From an uncultured Bacteroidales bacterium (GTDB taxonomy: Bacteria; Bacteroidota; Bacteroidia; Bacteroidales; Paludibacteraceae), in the NCBI GenBank assembly GCA_902765485.1, contig CACWZZ010000020.1:1-59397 (forward strand): 59,397 bases of DNA, in the 5' to 3' direction. Position 1 is the first letter of the stretch; each line of letters begins with the position of its first letter. The notes below the pieces were generated by a model. The model made no database searches. It was not told the origin of the DNA and saw only the letters and a program-made list of their open reading frames with translations. Shown one piece after another: positions 16,817 to 24,964 of this stretch. Made by a program: the position numbers and the translations under genes.

Positions 16817-18369
16817 TACTTCTCCCAGCCGTCGAAGATCTCAGGACCGTAGATGTTGTTCTCCGAGGGGTCATGCAGCGGTGCCCATAGTTGCGCAAAG
16901 AAGGGGTTTTCTTTTGCCACTTCGTCCCAATGCCAGGGGATAGCTGATGGCTCTCCCTCATATGGGAACGGCATGTCGTACGGAGACCAGTGTCCGCCGA
17001 GGAGGACCAGACGGCGCGAGGCATGGAATGAACGTCCGTGCGCATCTTCCCAGGTATCGTTGCCGAGATACTTACCGCCGCGGAAGGCTGCCGCTTTCTG
17101 CAGCTCCGCGTCGGTGAGGGTGTCCACATCCTTGGACTCGTCGTAGCCGTGATCGAGCAGTACGGGCGTCGTAGAAGGGTGCGAGAGGTCAAAATGCGCC
17201 CAGTCGGGTATTGCGCGATAGGCTTCGAGCGAGCCGTAATAAGCCGATACACGCTGGAGGGCACGCTCTTTGTCCTTGGTACTTTGTCCCTTGGTACTTT
17301 GTCCCTTGGTACTTTGCTTGATCCACCATTGGGTGCCGTGCTCTTTGCTGTTTGCCATAAACCACATGGCGGCTTTGACGCAATGAGGGAAGAGTTTGGC
17401 AATATGGGTCTTGGCGGCGAACTTGATTCCCGCCGGTAGCGAAGGTGCTTTTGCCATCTGCGCGAAATACTCCTTGACGGGCACGTTCGCGCGGAAGTGA
17501 AGATAAGATTCCAGCACGTCGCCGTCAATATACCACATACCGTGGAAATTGCGGGTGGTAAACCAATTGGCGTTGAAGATCTTCTCCGGCGCCGGACATC
17601 CGATGGCGTCGAGGAGCAGCACTTCGAACTCATAGTTCGAGAGCCGGTATTGGTCACCGGAGCCGATGTTATAATAACGGTTCCAGAACTCTGTCGGCAC
17701 TTCGGGCCGGCAGACGCGCTCCAGCAGCCGTCCGCTATCCTCGACAGTAGCCCATTCGAGCACGCCGCGGATCGGAACATGGAACATAATCGGGTCGTAG
17801 TTCTTCAGGATCGCCGGATAGAGAATACCGGACTGACGCAGAGAGACCCAGGTCTTGATGCCCGAATCGGTAATGATCCGTTCCGCCATCGCCTTGGTGA
17901 CACCATAATGGTCATAGGCAGAGACGCAGATCGGGTCTCCTGCCCTGCCCCAATGAAGAGGTTCACGGCGGTCTCCCATCTGCGCTACCGAACCGATATA
18001 AACCACTTTGGGTTGCTTGTCCTCGGGTTGAGCCAGTACAGCCTTGGTAATATTCTGCGCCGCAGTTATATTCGTGCGGAAAGTTGCTTTAGGTCGGTAG
18101 TCCGCTTGGGGCGAGACCATGCCGCCGACATGAAGGATTATATCTGCGCCCGTGACACCGCGAAGGACATCGTCATAGTTCGTGAGATCGCCCCAGACGA
18201 TGGACAGTTGGGGGTTGCAAGAGGAGAGAGGCGCGAGCAGTTCTTTATTTTTCTTGCTGGGTCGGGCAAGGATACGGAGGTCGTAACGGTCCGGGTAACG
18301 GAGTATCTCGGTCATTCCGGCGAAACCCATCGTGCCGGTGGCTCCGGTGAGAAAAACGGTAGTCTTCAT
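16816..18369 (-). CDS. NAD(P)-dependent epimerase/dehydratase (extended SDR)
   Basis: 517 aa. The Rossmann motif TGATGTMG is at 8-15, and the catalytic tyrosine and lysine are in YDHYGVTKAM near 168-177. The C-terminal 200 residues are longer than a standard epimerase and contain several tryptophan-rich motifs. Within this part lies KQSTKGQSTKGQSTKDKE (near 352-369), encoded by three units of the family A repeat (17270-17316). The substrate is unknown; homologues act on nucleotide sugars or steroid-like alcohols. It sits between the antiporter and helicase genes in one minus operon. Confidence 0.8.
   Translation of the reverse strand: MKTTVFLTGATGTMGFAGMTEILRYPDRYDLRILARPSKKNKELLAPLSSCNPQLSIVWGDLTNYDDVLRGVTGADIILHVGGMVSPQADYRPKATFRTNITAAQNITKAVLAQPEDKQPKVVYIGSVAQMGDRREPLHWGRAGDPICVSAYDHYGVTKAMAERIITDSGIKTWVSLRQSGILYPAILKNYDPIMFHVPIRGVLEWATVEDSGRLLERVCRPEVPTEFWNRYYNIGSGDQYRLSNYEFEVLLLDAIGCPAPEKIFNANWFTTRNFHGMWYIDGDVLESYLHFRANVPVKEYFAQMAKAPSLPAGIKFAAKTHIAKLFPHCVKAAMWFMANSKEHGTQWWIKQSTKGQSTKGQSTKDKERALQRVSAYYGSLEAYRAIPDWAHFDLSHPSTTPVLLDHGYDESKDVDTLTDAELQKAAAFRGGKYLGNDTWEDAHGRSFHASRRLVLLGGHWSPYDMPFPYEGEPSAIPWHWDEVAKENPFFAQLWAPLHDPSENNIYGPEIFDGWEK
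17270..17316 (-). repeat. Family A repeat inside the SDR gene
   Basis: Three units of CTTGGTACTTTGTCC, read as GQSTK. This frame differs from the DQVPS frame used in the giant protein and TsaB. Confidence 0.9.
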
Positions 18370-18370
18370 A

Positions 18371-18396
18371 TAATTGGTAATTGGTAATTGGTGATT
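18371..18396. repeat. TTGGTAA tandem repeat, intergenic
   Basis: AATTGGTAATTGGTAATTGG fills the space between the antiporter stop and the SDR start. Confidence 0.75.
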
Positions 18397-20006
18397 TATT
18401 TTTTATGCATCCATCGGGTGACACGGAGCCAGCGTTCATGCGCACGCTGGCGCACTTCGGCACGCCAGAGCGCTTCTTCCTCCGCATCGGAGATCATGTG
18501 CTGGTACGTAGCTTCGGCATCCTGGTCGCTGATAGCAAGGAGTTGGTCTCCGACCTGCAGGACGGAAGTTCCGGTGGGGACGAAGAAGTCTTCGCCCCTG
18601 CGGACCATAATGATCAGGGTATGCGGAGGTATTTTCATCTCCCGGAGCGTTGCCCCGGGTTCCAACATCTTCGGAGTAACCTCCACCTCGCGCGCGGAGG
18701 ACTGGATCTCATCGGGCAGGTCCATGTCAAAATGCTCCAAGGTGCGCGTTTCCGTTTGCGGCAGGTCGAGTTTCAGTCTGCGTGCTATCCACGTCAAGGT
18801 AGTACCTTGAACCAAGAGAGAAAGGATCGTACAGAGGAATACTACATTGAAGATCGAGTCGGCAAAAGGCACATCCTGCGCCTTGCACATGATAGCAAAA
18901 ATGATCGGCACAGCGCCCTTCAGTCCCACCCAAGAGAGCAGCAACTTATCGCGCTGGCGGTATTGGCGGAAAGGAAGCATACAGATCCACACCGAGAGAG
19001 GACGTGCAATAAAGATCATTGCAATCGAGATCAACAACCCCGGCAGCCAGACATGGTAGTCCAGCAAGTCGGTCGGGTTAACGATCAGACCGAGCATAAG
19101 GAACATAACAAGCTGGGAGAGCCAAGTCAGTCCGTTGAAGAAAGAGCGGGTCTGGCGTTTGCGGGTGAACTTATTATTCCCGATGATGAGTCCGCCGACA
19201 TAGACCGCGAGGTACGTATTGCCCTGCAGGTAATACGTGATCGCAAAGATGAAGATACACGCGGTCAGGATCATGATCGGATAGAGGGATTCGTTGCCCA
19301 GTTTGACCCTTCTCATGAGTGCGACCAGCCCTTCTCCGAGGACGAAGCCGAGGACCGTACCCATAACGAGCTGGATGACGATCGTCTGGATAATAGGCAG
19401 TGCTGTCACCGGCGCAGCCAGCCCTTTGATCGTATGGACGGAGACGACGACCGAGATCAGGGTAGTTGTCAAGACATACGCCATGGGGTCGTTCGCTCCG
19501 GATTCGAGTTCCAAGAGAGGTCTGAGGTTATGTTTGAGTCCTATTCCGTTGGTACGAAGGAGCGAGAAGACGGACGCCGAGTCGGTAGAAGACATCGTTG
19601 CCGCCATGAGAAGCGCCAGCCAAATCGACATAGACGAGAGGGCAGAGAGCCAGCCGTAAAGGAAATAAATGATGACGCCGATAATAACGCAGGTCAGGAA
19701 GACACCAAGGGTCGCCAGCGTGACACCGGGCGCAAGGACGGATTTGATGTCCGACAGCTTGGTCTCCATTCCTCCGGTGAAGAGAATAATACACATAGCG
19801 ACCGTGGAGAGCGCCTGCGCGCTACCAATATCAATCGTTACTCCCTCCATACCGAAGAGGGAAGTCATGGTATGGGAGCCAAAGAACATACCGACCGCCA
19901 GGAACAGAAGGAGCGCCGGTACACCGTATTTATATCCGATCTTGTCTGCAAAAATAGAGACAAAGAAAAGGAGAGACAGGATAAGAAGGATCAATTCAAC
20001 CTGCAT
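18396..20006 (-). CDS. CPA1-family K+(Na+)/H+ antiporter with C-terminal RCK_C domain
   Basis: 536 aa inner-membrane protein with about 12 hydrophobic segments in residues 1-385. The transport-site signature is ESGANDPMAY near 168-177, and a second conserved segment is WVGLKGAVPI near 360. The cytoplasmic C-terminus (about 400-490) has the TrkA-C/RCK_C character (PHTLIIMVRRGEDFFVPTG), suggesting gating by a nucleotide or other ligand. It is closest in plan to the CvrA/NhaP2 potassium-proton antiporters. The thioredoxin stop lies 5 bases upstream, so the two are co-transcribed. Confidence 0.88.
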   Translation of the reverse strand: MQVELILLILSLLFFVSIFADKIGYKYGVPALLLFLAVGMFFGSHTMTSLFGMEGVTIDIGSAQALSTVAMCIILFTGGMETKLSDIKSVLAPGVTLATLGVFLTCVIIGVIIYFLYGWLSALSSMSIWLALLMAATMSSTDSASVFSLLRTNGIGLKHNLRPLLELESGANDPMAYVLTTTLISVVVSVHTIKGLAAPVTALPIIQTIVIQLVMGTVLGFVLGEGLVALMRRVKLGNESLYPIMILTACIFIFAITYYLQGNTYLAVYVGGLIIGNNKFTRKRQTRSFFNGLTWLSQLVMFLMLGLIVNPTDLLDYHVWLPGLLISIAMIFIARPLSVWICMLPFRQYRQRDKLLLSWVGLKGAVPIIFAIMCKAQDVPFADSIFNVVFLCTILSLLVQGTTLTWIARRLKLDLPQTETRTLEHFDMDLPDEIQSSAREVEVTPKMLEPGATLREMKIPPHTLIIMVRRGEDFFVPTGTSVLQVGDQLLAISDQDAEATYQHMISDAEEEALWRAEVRQRAHERWLRVTRWMHKK

Positions 20007-20011
20007 AGCTG

Positions 20012-20476
20012 CTAGTTGTTTGTTTTAGTGTCAGTTTTAGCGTCCGTTTTCGCAGCGTCCTGTTTAAGGAGGAACTCGTCTATTATTTGGACGATGTTCT
20101 CTTTCGGCATGAGCCCTTTGAGCAAAGCGGGTTTGCCTTCTACAGGGATATAGAGGACCTGCGGGATGGACTGGATATTGAATATATACGCAAGCTCACG
20201 CTCACGCTCGGTGTCGACCTTGTAGAAATACACTTGGTCACAATAGGTCTGGCTGAGTTCCTCCATGATCGGCGCAAGGCGTTTGCACGGTCCGCACCAA
20301 GTCGTATAGAAATCAATGACGCAGGGTTTATCGCCTTTATAGACCCAGCCACCCTTGCTTGTCCGGTAGTCGCAGACGCGTTGGAGGAATTGCTCCGTAG
20401 TGAGATAGACTACATCCTCGGCAAAAGCAGTAAGAGCCATACAGGCGAGGAGGGATATAATTAGAAATTTTCGCAT
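20012..20476 (-). CDS. Periplasmic thioredoxin-family protein
   Basis: 154 aa from Met at 20476, chosen because the upstream ATG lies before the promoter. Residues 1-19 are a signal peptide (MRKFLIISLLACMALTAFA). The redox motif WCGPC lies near residues 59-63 and is followed by the usual conserved cis-proline (SIPQVLYIP). It is likely a periplasmic thiol-disulfide oxidoreductase. The C-terminal tail KTDAKTDTKTNN is low-complexity and derives from a small DNA repeat. It is the first gene of the operon with the antiporter, SDR and helicase. Confidence 0.88.
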   Translation of the reverse strand: MRKFLIISLLACMALTAFAEDVVYLTTEQFLQRVCDYRTSKGGWVYKGDKPCVIDFYTTWCGPCKRLAPIMEELSQTYCDQVYFYKVDTERERELAYIFNIQSIPQVLYIPVEGKPALLKGLMPKENIVQIIDEFLLKQDAAKTDAKTDTKTNN

Positions 20477-20493
20477 AGTACACAAAATTTGCG

Positions 20494-20524
20494 CAAAATT
20501 ACAAAATAATTTTGACATACGCAA
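20494..20524 (-). promoter_or_regulatory. Promoter of the thioredoxin operon, interlocked with aroB promoter
   Basis: Minus strand: -33 TTG at 20522-20524, -7 TAATTTTG at 20494-20501, spacer 20. Its -33 lies inside the spacer of the opposing aroB promoter. Confidence 0.8.
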
Positions 20525-20541
20525 AAAATGTTGTAACTTTG
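20512..20541 (+). promoter_or_regulatory. Promoter of aroB
   Basis: -33 TTG at 20512-20514, -7 TAACTTTG at 20534-20541, spacer 19. It overlaps the divergent thioredoxin promoter. Confidence 0.8.
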
Positions 20542-20561
20542 CAGCGAAAATAGAGAAAAAA

Positions 20562-21623
20562 ATGTTTTGCAAAGATATACAGAGCGCATTATCGCCAATT
20601 TTGAGTCATTACGATCCGGATCAGGTCGTATGGATCGTGGACGAGCACGTGCGTAGTTTTTCGTTGTTTTCTCGTGGTTGTTCCGTGGTTGTTTCGTGGT
20701 TTGAATCTATTTCAGAGGACGACAAATCGCTCCAAACGGTAGAGCGGATTTGGGATTTGTTGCTGGAGAAAGGCATTACACGGCGCGGTCTGCTGGTCGC
20801 CGTCGGAGGCGGTGTATTGACCGACGTAGCGGGTTTTGCCGCAGCTACCTACAGACGCGGGATCGACTGGGTGGCGGTTCCGACTACTTTGCTGGCGATG
20901 GTGGACGCAAGCACGGGAGGCAAGACCGGAATCAATTACAAGGGAATGAAGAATATGATCGGTGCGTTCTATCCGCCGGTGGAGACCATTATATGGTCCG
21001 GATGGCTGGAGACCCTACCGGCGAAGGAGCTATTAAGCGGATTCGGGGAGATCGTGAAGATGGGACTGATAGAGCCTTCAGCTGTCAGCCATCAGCCTTC
21101 GGACCGGCTCTGGGAGGCGTTGATGCGTTATGATTTGGAGAAGATGGATATAGAGGAGTTGGAACCGATCATTGAGGCTTGCGTGGCGGCGAAGGAGCGG
21201 ATAGTAGCAGCAGACCCGAAAGAGGAAGGACTGCGGAAGGTTTTGAATTTCGGTCACACGTTCGGGCACGCGATAGAAGCCGTCAGCCATCAGCCATCAG
21301 CCGTCAGCCATCAGCCGTCAGCTCACGGCTATGCCGTGTTATACGGAATGGTCGCAGAGACGTACCTGAGTGTGGTGAAGTTGGGTTGCGACAAAGGGGT
21401 ATTGCAGCAGCTGACGCAGATGGTCATTCATTATTACGGCAAGCCGGAGTGCAAGTGCTCCGACCGAGGCAAGTTGATTGAATTGATGAAGCAGGACAAA
21501 AAGAACGAGCATGCAGGAGAGATCAACTGCACACTCATTCGTGGTATAGGTGAACCGGTGATAAACCAGGTGATCACAGAGGCGGAAGCCGAGGAGGCTT
21601 GGGAGTACCTGTTCAGTCTTTAG
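20562..21623 (+). CDS. aroB: 3-dehydroquinate synthase
   Basis: 353 aa cytoplasmic enzyme converting DAHP to 3-dehydroquinate, the second step of the shikimate pathway, with NAD and a divalent metal. The NAD site GGGVLTDVAGF lies near 85-95. Metal ligands are Glu in SGFGEIVKMG and the two histidines in GHTFGHA and AHGYAV. Between those histidines the native loop is replaced by VSHQPSAVSHQPSA, encoded by family B repeats. A second copy (PSAVSHQPSD) follows the glutamate region. Residues 33-47 (SLFSRGCSVVVSWFE) come from an 11-bp tandem array. The active-site residues remain intact, so the enzyme is probably functional. Confidence 0.93.
   Translation: MFCKDIQSALSPILSHYDPDQVVWIVDEHVRSFSLFSRGCSVVVSWFESISEDDKSLQTVERIWDLLLEKGITRRGLLVAVGGGVLTDVAGFAAATYRRGIDWVAVPTTLLAMVDASTGGKTGINYKGMKNMIGAFYPPVETIIWSGWLETLPAKELLSGFGEIVKMGLIEPSAVSHQPSDRLWEALMRYDLEKMDIEELEPIIEACVAAKERIVAADPKEEGLRKVLNFGHTFGHAIEAVSHQPSAVSHQPSAHGYAVLYGMVAETYLSVVKLGCDKGVLQQLTQMVIHYYGKPECKCSDRGKLIELMKQDKKNEHAGEINCTLIRGIGEPVINQVITEAEAEEAWEYLFSL
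20661..20704 (+). repeat. 11-bp tandem repeat (TCGTGGTTGTT) in aroB
   Basis: Four units near TCGTGGTTGTT, coding for SLFSRGCSVVVSWF. The same unit occurs outside genes at 58325-58346. Confidence 0.8.
21075..21101 (+). repeat. Family B repeat in aroB, copy 1
   Basis: TTCAGCTGTCAGCCATCAGC tract read as PSAVSHQPS. Confidence 0.9.
21279..21323 (+). repeat. Family B repeat in aroB, copy 2
   Basis: Six 7-bp units of CAGCCAT/CAGCCGT type read as AVSHQPSAVSHQPSA between the two metal-binding histidines. Confidence 0.95.
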
Positions 21624-22545
21624 ACTCGTACGCCGCTACGATCCGTTTCACCAGCGGATGGCGGACGATGTCTTTTTCGTTGAAGGTAATGATTTTGATT
21701 CCTTTGATGCCTTGGAACCGTTCCAGAGCGTCGCGGAGTCCCGATTTCTGGGTAGGCGGCAGGTCTATCTGGGTCATATCGCCTGTGACGATCATTTTGC
21801 CGCCCATTCCAAGGCGGGTAAGGAACATTTTGAGTTGGAGCGCCGTAGTATTCTGGGCTTCATCAAGAATGACGACGGCGTCAGAGAGTGTGCGTCCGCG
21901 CATAAAGGCTAGGGGCGCAATCTGGATCGTTCCTTTCTCCATGTATTCGGTCAGTTTCGCTCCTGGGATCATGTCCTGGAGGGCATCATAGAGAGGCTGC
22001 AGATACGGGTCTATTTTCTCCTTCATGTCTCCCGGAAGGAAACCGAGTTTCTCTCCGGCTTCAACGGCGGGTCGGGAAAGGATGATACGCCGTACTTCTT
22101 TGTTTTTGAGAGCCCTTACGGCAAGTGCGATTGCCGTATAAGTCTTACCGGATCCGGCAGGTCCGACAGCAAAGAGAAGATCGTTCTCTTCGTACGCATT
22201 GACAAGTGCCTGCTGGTTGAGAGAGCGGGCATAGATGGACTTGCCGTTGACACCATGGAGGATCAAGTTATCGGTAGCCCGCTCCTGCGGTTTATCGCCG
22301 TGGAGGAGCATAAGGATGTCTTGTTCCGAGAGGCGGTTATTGCGGATACAGAACTGCTCGCAGAGAGCGAGAGAGTGCTGAAAATGAGCAATCGCGGTTT
22401 CCGAACCGGTTACTTTGACTTGGTATCCCCGTGCTACGATGCGTACATCGGGGTGTTGGTTTTTGAGACAGAGGATGTTCGAATTATTGACCCCGTAGAA
22501 GGTCGGCGTATCGAGGGCATCCTGAAGATTGATGATCGTTTCCAT
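21613..22545 (-). CDS. PhoH-like ATPase
   Basis: 310 aa. Walker A is GPAGSGKT near 128-135 and Walker B VVILDEAQN near 225-233. PhoH/PhoL-type proteins bind ATP and RNA and are tied to ribosome or RNA quality control. The N-terminal KH-like region includes the usual FYGVNN motif, which supports the start at 22545. The 3' end overlaps the end of aroB by 11 bases, tail to tail. The upstream hsdR_N frame runs 62 bases into it. It is likely the last gene of the glnS operon. Confidence 0.9.
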   Translation of the reverse strand: METIINLQDALDTPTFYGVNNSNILCLKNQHPDVRIVARGYQVKVTGSETAIAHFQHSLALCEQFCIRNNRLSEQDILMLLHGDKPQERATDNLILHGVNGKSIYARSLNQQALVNAYEENDLLFAVGPAGSGKTYTAIALAVRALKNKEVRRIILSRPAVEAGEKLGFLPGDMKEKIDPYLQPLYDALQDMIPGAKLTEYMEKGTIQIAPLAFMRGRTLSDAVVILDEAQNTTALQLKMFLTRLGMGGKMIVTGDMTQIDLPPTQKSGLRDALERFQGIKGIKIITFNEKDIVRHPLVKRIVAAYESKD

Positions 22546-22930
22546 TCACATAAATTGCCTGTATTCCATTGTATAACAATAGGTGAGGCACGTTAAGTTT
22601 TCTATTATATGTTAATGCTTGGTCAAGCGTTTTTTGGGTAAGGGGCACCGTCTCTGCCTTACATTCGATGAGCATGAGAGGCACAACCCCACCCTTGCCC
22701 TCCCCACAAGGGAGGGAAGTCTTAGCATAGACGACTGCGTCACACCTTTTCTTTGTTTCTCCGACAGAGATCGCTTGCTCTACCGCGATGAGCGAAGCGG
22801 GATAGTCCAGTTGCTCCACCAGATGGTGAAGCAACTGTTGCCTGACCCACTCTTCGGGCGTTAGTCGCACCCAACGGTGACGCCATTCGCAGAAGATCTG
22901 CTCCTTATTTTGGTTTATGCGGGTGCGCAT
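22484..22930 (-). CDS. HsdR N-terminal-domain protein, shortened
   Basis: 148 aa. It belongs to the small Bacteroidota proteins carrying a type I restriction HsdR N-terminal fold (LTPEEWVRQ motif near 23-31, catalytic-like LIECKA near 96-101), of unknown function and not part of a full type I system here. The loop before the IECK strand contains SLPCGEGKGGVV from a family C element (22685-22721). The C-terminus lacks the usual ending and reads into the first 62 bases of phoH. Homologous residues LVNYPSVL lie upstream of the ATG in frame, but a TAG from a CTAG-rich repeat cuts them off. It may be decaying. Confidence 0.7.
   Translation of the reverse strand: MRTRINQNKEQIFCEWRHRWVRLTPEEWVRQQLLHHLVEQLDYPASLIAVEQAISVGETKKRCDAVVYAKTSLPCGEGKGGVVPLMLIECKAETVPLTQKTLDQALTYNRKLNVPHLLLYNGIQAIYVNGNDHQSSGCPRYADLLRGQ
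22685..22721 (-). repeat. Family C element in the hsdR_N gene
   Basis: ACCCTTGCCCTCCCCACAAG followed by GGAGGGAAG. A near-palindrome read as SLPCGEGKGGV. Confidence 0.9.
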
Positions 22931-22946
22931 AAGGACAGAGGGATAG

Positions 22947-22980
22947 TTTACTAGTCTTCTAGTCTACTAGTTTACTAGTT
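22947..22980. repeat. CTAGTTTA-type tandem repeat
   Basis: Four CTAG-containing 8-mers between the glnS stop and the hsdR_N start. Confidence 0.85.
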
Positions 22981-24715
22981 ATTTTAGGTAATTATCCTTG
23001 AGCGAGCAGGTGCGGTTGAGTACCAACTTCTCTGCTGTAGTGTCCGGATCCACGACGAAGTAACCTTGTTTCAAGAGTTGGTAGTGATTCTCTTGCTCGA
23101 TTCCGTCTTTGAGTACCGGTTCGTGCATCTCGCTGCGGAGGGAACCTTCCACTTTGGCGGTAACGACCTTGAGGCTATCAGGGTTGAGGAGGTCACGGAA
23201 GTCTCCTTCTTCAGCAGAGGGGTTCTCTACCGCAAAAAGACGGTCGTAGAGACGTACCTCGGCATCGATGCAGGAGTTGCACTCCACCCAGTTGATAGTT
23301 GCTTTGGTCTTGCGGTTGCCTCCTTCTGTTCCCGATTTGGAGTTGGGATCGTAAGTCGCATAAACGGTGGTAATATTGCCGTTTTCGTCCTTCTCGCAGC
23401 CGGTAGCCTGAATGATATAAGATGCTTTGAGTCGCACTTCGCGTCCGCCGGGAGAGAGGCGATAGAACTTATTGTCCGCTTCCTCCAGGAAATCGCCGCG
23501 CTCTATCCAGAGTTCCTTTCCGAACTTCATTTCGCGCGTACCGAGTTCCTCATGCCCGTCGATGTTTTCCGCTACGATGGTTTCTCCTTCGCCCTCATAA
23601 TTGGTAATGACGAGTTTGACGGGATCGAAGATAGCACATACACGCGGAGCGGTCTCTTTGAGGTCTTCGCGGATGGTGTGCTCCAGCAGCCCTTGGTCGA
23701 TCATTCCTTCCACCTTGGTGTAACCGATCTTGTCCATGAACGTACGGATGGCGGAAGGTGTATAGCCGCGCCGGCGGAGACCACAGACGGTCGGCATTCG
23801 CGGATCGTCCCAACCTGCTACGAGACCCTCTTTGACGAGCTGGAGCATTTTGCGTTTGGACATAACGGTATAGGTAATGTTCAGACGGTTGAACTCCCGC
23901 TGTTTCGGACGGTAGTCCGGTCCGTAAGGAGAGAGTCCGGCGAAGTTCTCTCCTGTGATTTGATCCAGGAAATAGTCATAGAGCGGACGGTGTACCTCAA
24001 ATTCGAGTGTACAGATGGAGTGGGTCACACCCTCGAAATAGTCGCTCTGTCCGTGTGCGAAATCGTACATCGGATAGACGTTCCAGCGGCGACCCGTACG
24101 GTGGTGCGGATGGGAGGTAATGATACGATACATGATCGGGTCGCGGAAGTGCATGTTGGGGTTCGCCATGTCTATTTTGGCACGAAGAACCATCTTGCCT
24201 TCCTCTATCTCGCCGGCCTGCATAGCTTCGAAGAGACGGAGGTTCTCTTCGATCGGACGGTCGCGATAAGGGGACGCTACACCGGGTTCGGTCGGCGTAC
24301 CTTTCTGCTCGGCTATCTGTTCCGCGGTCTGCTCATCGACATAGGCCTTGCCCTCTTTGATGAAGCGGATGGCAAGTTCATAGAGTTGCTCGAAATAGTC
24401 GGAGGCATAGAAGATCTTGCCCCATTTGAATCCGAGCCAGCGAATGTCGCGTTCGATGGTCTCTACGTACTCGGTGTCCTCTTTGGCAGGGTTGGTGTCG
24501 TCGAAACGGAGGTTGCAGACGCCGTTGTATTTTTCGGCGATGCCGAAGTCCATGCAGATGGCTTTGACGTGTCCGATATGCAGGTATCCGTTCGGCTCCG
24601 GCGGGAAACGGGTCTGAATACGTCCGTTGTTCACTCCCTCAGCGAGGTCTTTTTCCACGATCTGCTCAATGAAATTGAGGCTACGTTCTTCTGTTTGGAT
24701 TTTTTCGTTTTCCAT
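22979..24715 (-). CDS. glnS: Glutaminyl-tRNA synthetase
   Basis: 578 aa class I aminoacyl-tRNA synthetase charging tRNA-Gln with glutamine in the cytoplasm. The HIGH motif is in PPEPNGYLHIGHVKAI near 37-52, and the KMSKS-like motif is VMSKRKML near 278-285. The anticodon-binding beta-barrels are at the C-terminus. Its presence suggests direct glutaminylation rather than the transamidation route. It is the probable first gene of an operon with hsdR_N and phoH. No canonical promoter was found upstream. Confidence 0.95.
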   Translation of the reverse strand: MENEKIQTEERSLNFIEQIVEKDLAEGVNNGRIQTRFPPEPNGYLHIGHVKAICMDFGIAEKYNGVCNLRFDDTNPAKEDTEYVETIERDIRWLGFKWGKIFYASDYFEQLYELAIRFIKEGKAYVDEQTAEQIAEQKGTPTEPGVASPYRDRPIEENLRLFEAMQAGEIEEGKMVLRAKIDMANPNMHFRDPIMYRIITSHPHHRTGRRWNVYPMYDFAHGQSDYFEGVTHSICTLEFEVHRPLYDYFLDQITGENFAGLSPYGPDYRPKQREFNRLNITYTVMSKRKMLQLVKEGLVAGWDDPRMPTVCGLRRRGYTPSAIRTFMDKIGYTKVEGMIDQGLLEHTIREDLKETAPRVCAIFDPVKLVITNYEGEGETIVAENIDGHEELGTREMKFGKELWIERGDFLEEADNKFYRLSPGGREVRLKASYIIQATGCEKDENGNITTVYATYDPNSKSGTEGGNRKTKATINWVECNSCIDAEVRLYDRLFAVENPSAEEGDFRDLLNPDSLKVVTAKVEGSLRSEMHEPVLKDGIEQENHYQLLKQGYFVVDPDTTAEKLVLNRTCSLKDNYLK

Positions 24716-24731
24716 AATTATATGTGTGTAT

Positions 24732-24935
24732 TTAATTATTTATCATTATTTTCTTTTGGTCAATTATAGTACCGTTCTGGTCTTTATAGAGGACTATATA
24801 TACTCCTTGCGGCAGACCTGTGGTCTCTATTGGCTCGTCAGTATTTTGTATTTCTTGTGTACGCATTAAGCCATAGACAGAATGCCAAAGTTCCAAAGTA
24901 TATGCCTCGTTATTAGTTATAGCAGGCTTATACAA
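24732..24935 (-). pseudogene. Orphan T9SS sorting-domain fragment
   Basis: About 67 aa, reading AYTLELWHSVYGLMR and LPQGVYIVLYKDQNG, the characteristic ending of T9SS type A sorting domains. There is no signal peptide and no ATG (the frame opens after a TAG, with TTG the only start), so it cannot be an exported cargo alone. It lies just after the lipoprotein gene 24965-25984, in another frame. It is best read as the remnant of a lost cargo gene, or as the detached tail of that lipoprotein after a frame change. Confidence 0.6.
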
Positions 24936-24964
24936 AGGTGAGGACGGGCGGTTGATATTTTTAC

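Noticed and set aside
18381-20015. 544-codon plus-strand frame opposite the antiporter
   Set aside because: Extremely charged, no family resemblance; the opposite strand encodes a clear CPA1 antiporter.
23066-24769. 567-codon plus-strand frame opposite glnS
   Set aside because: Shadow of glnS, whose HIGH and KMSKS-like motifs are unambiguous.
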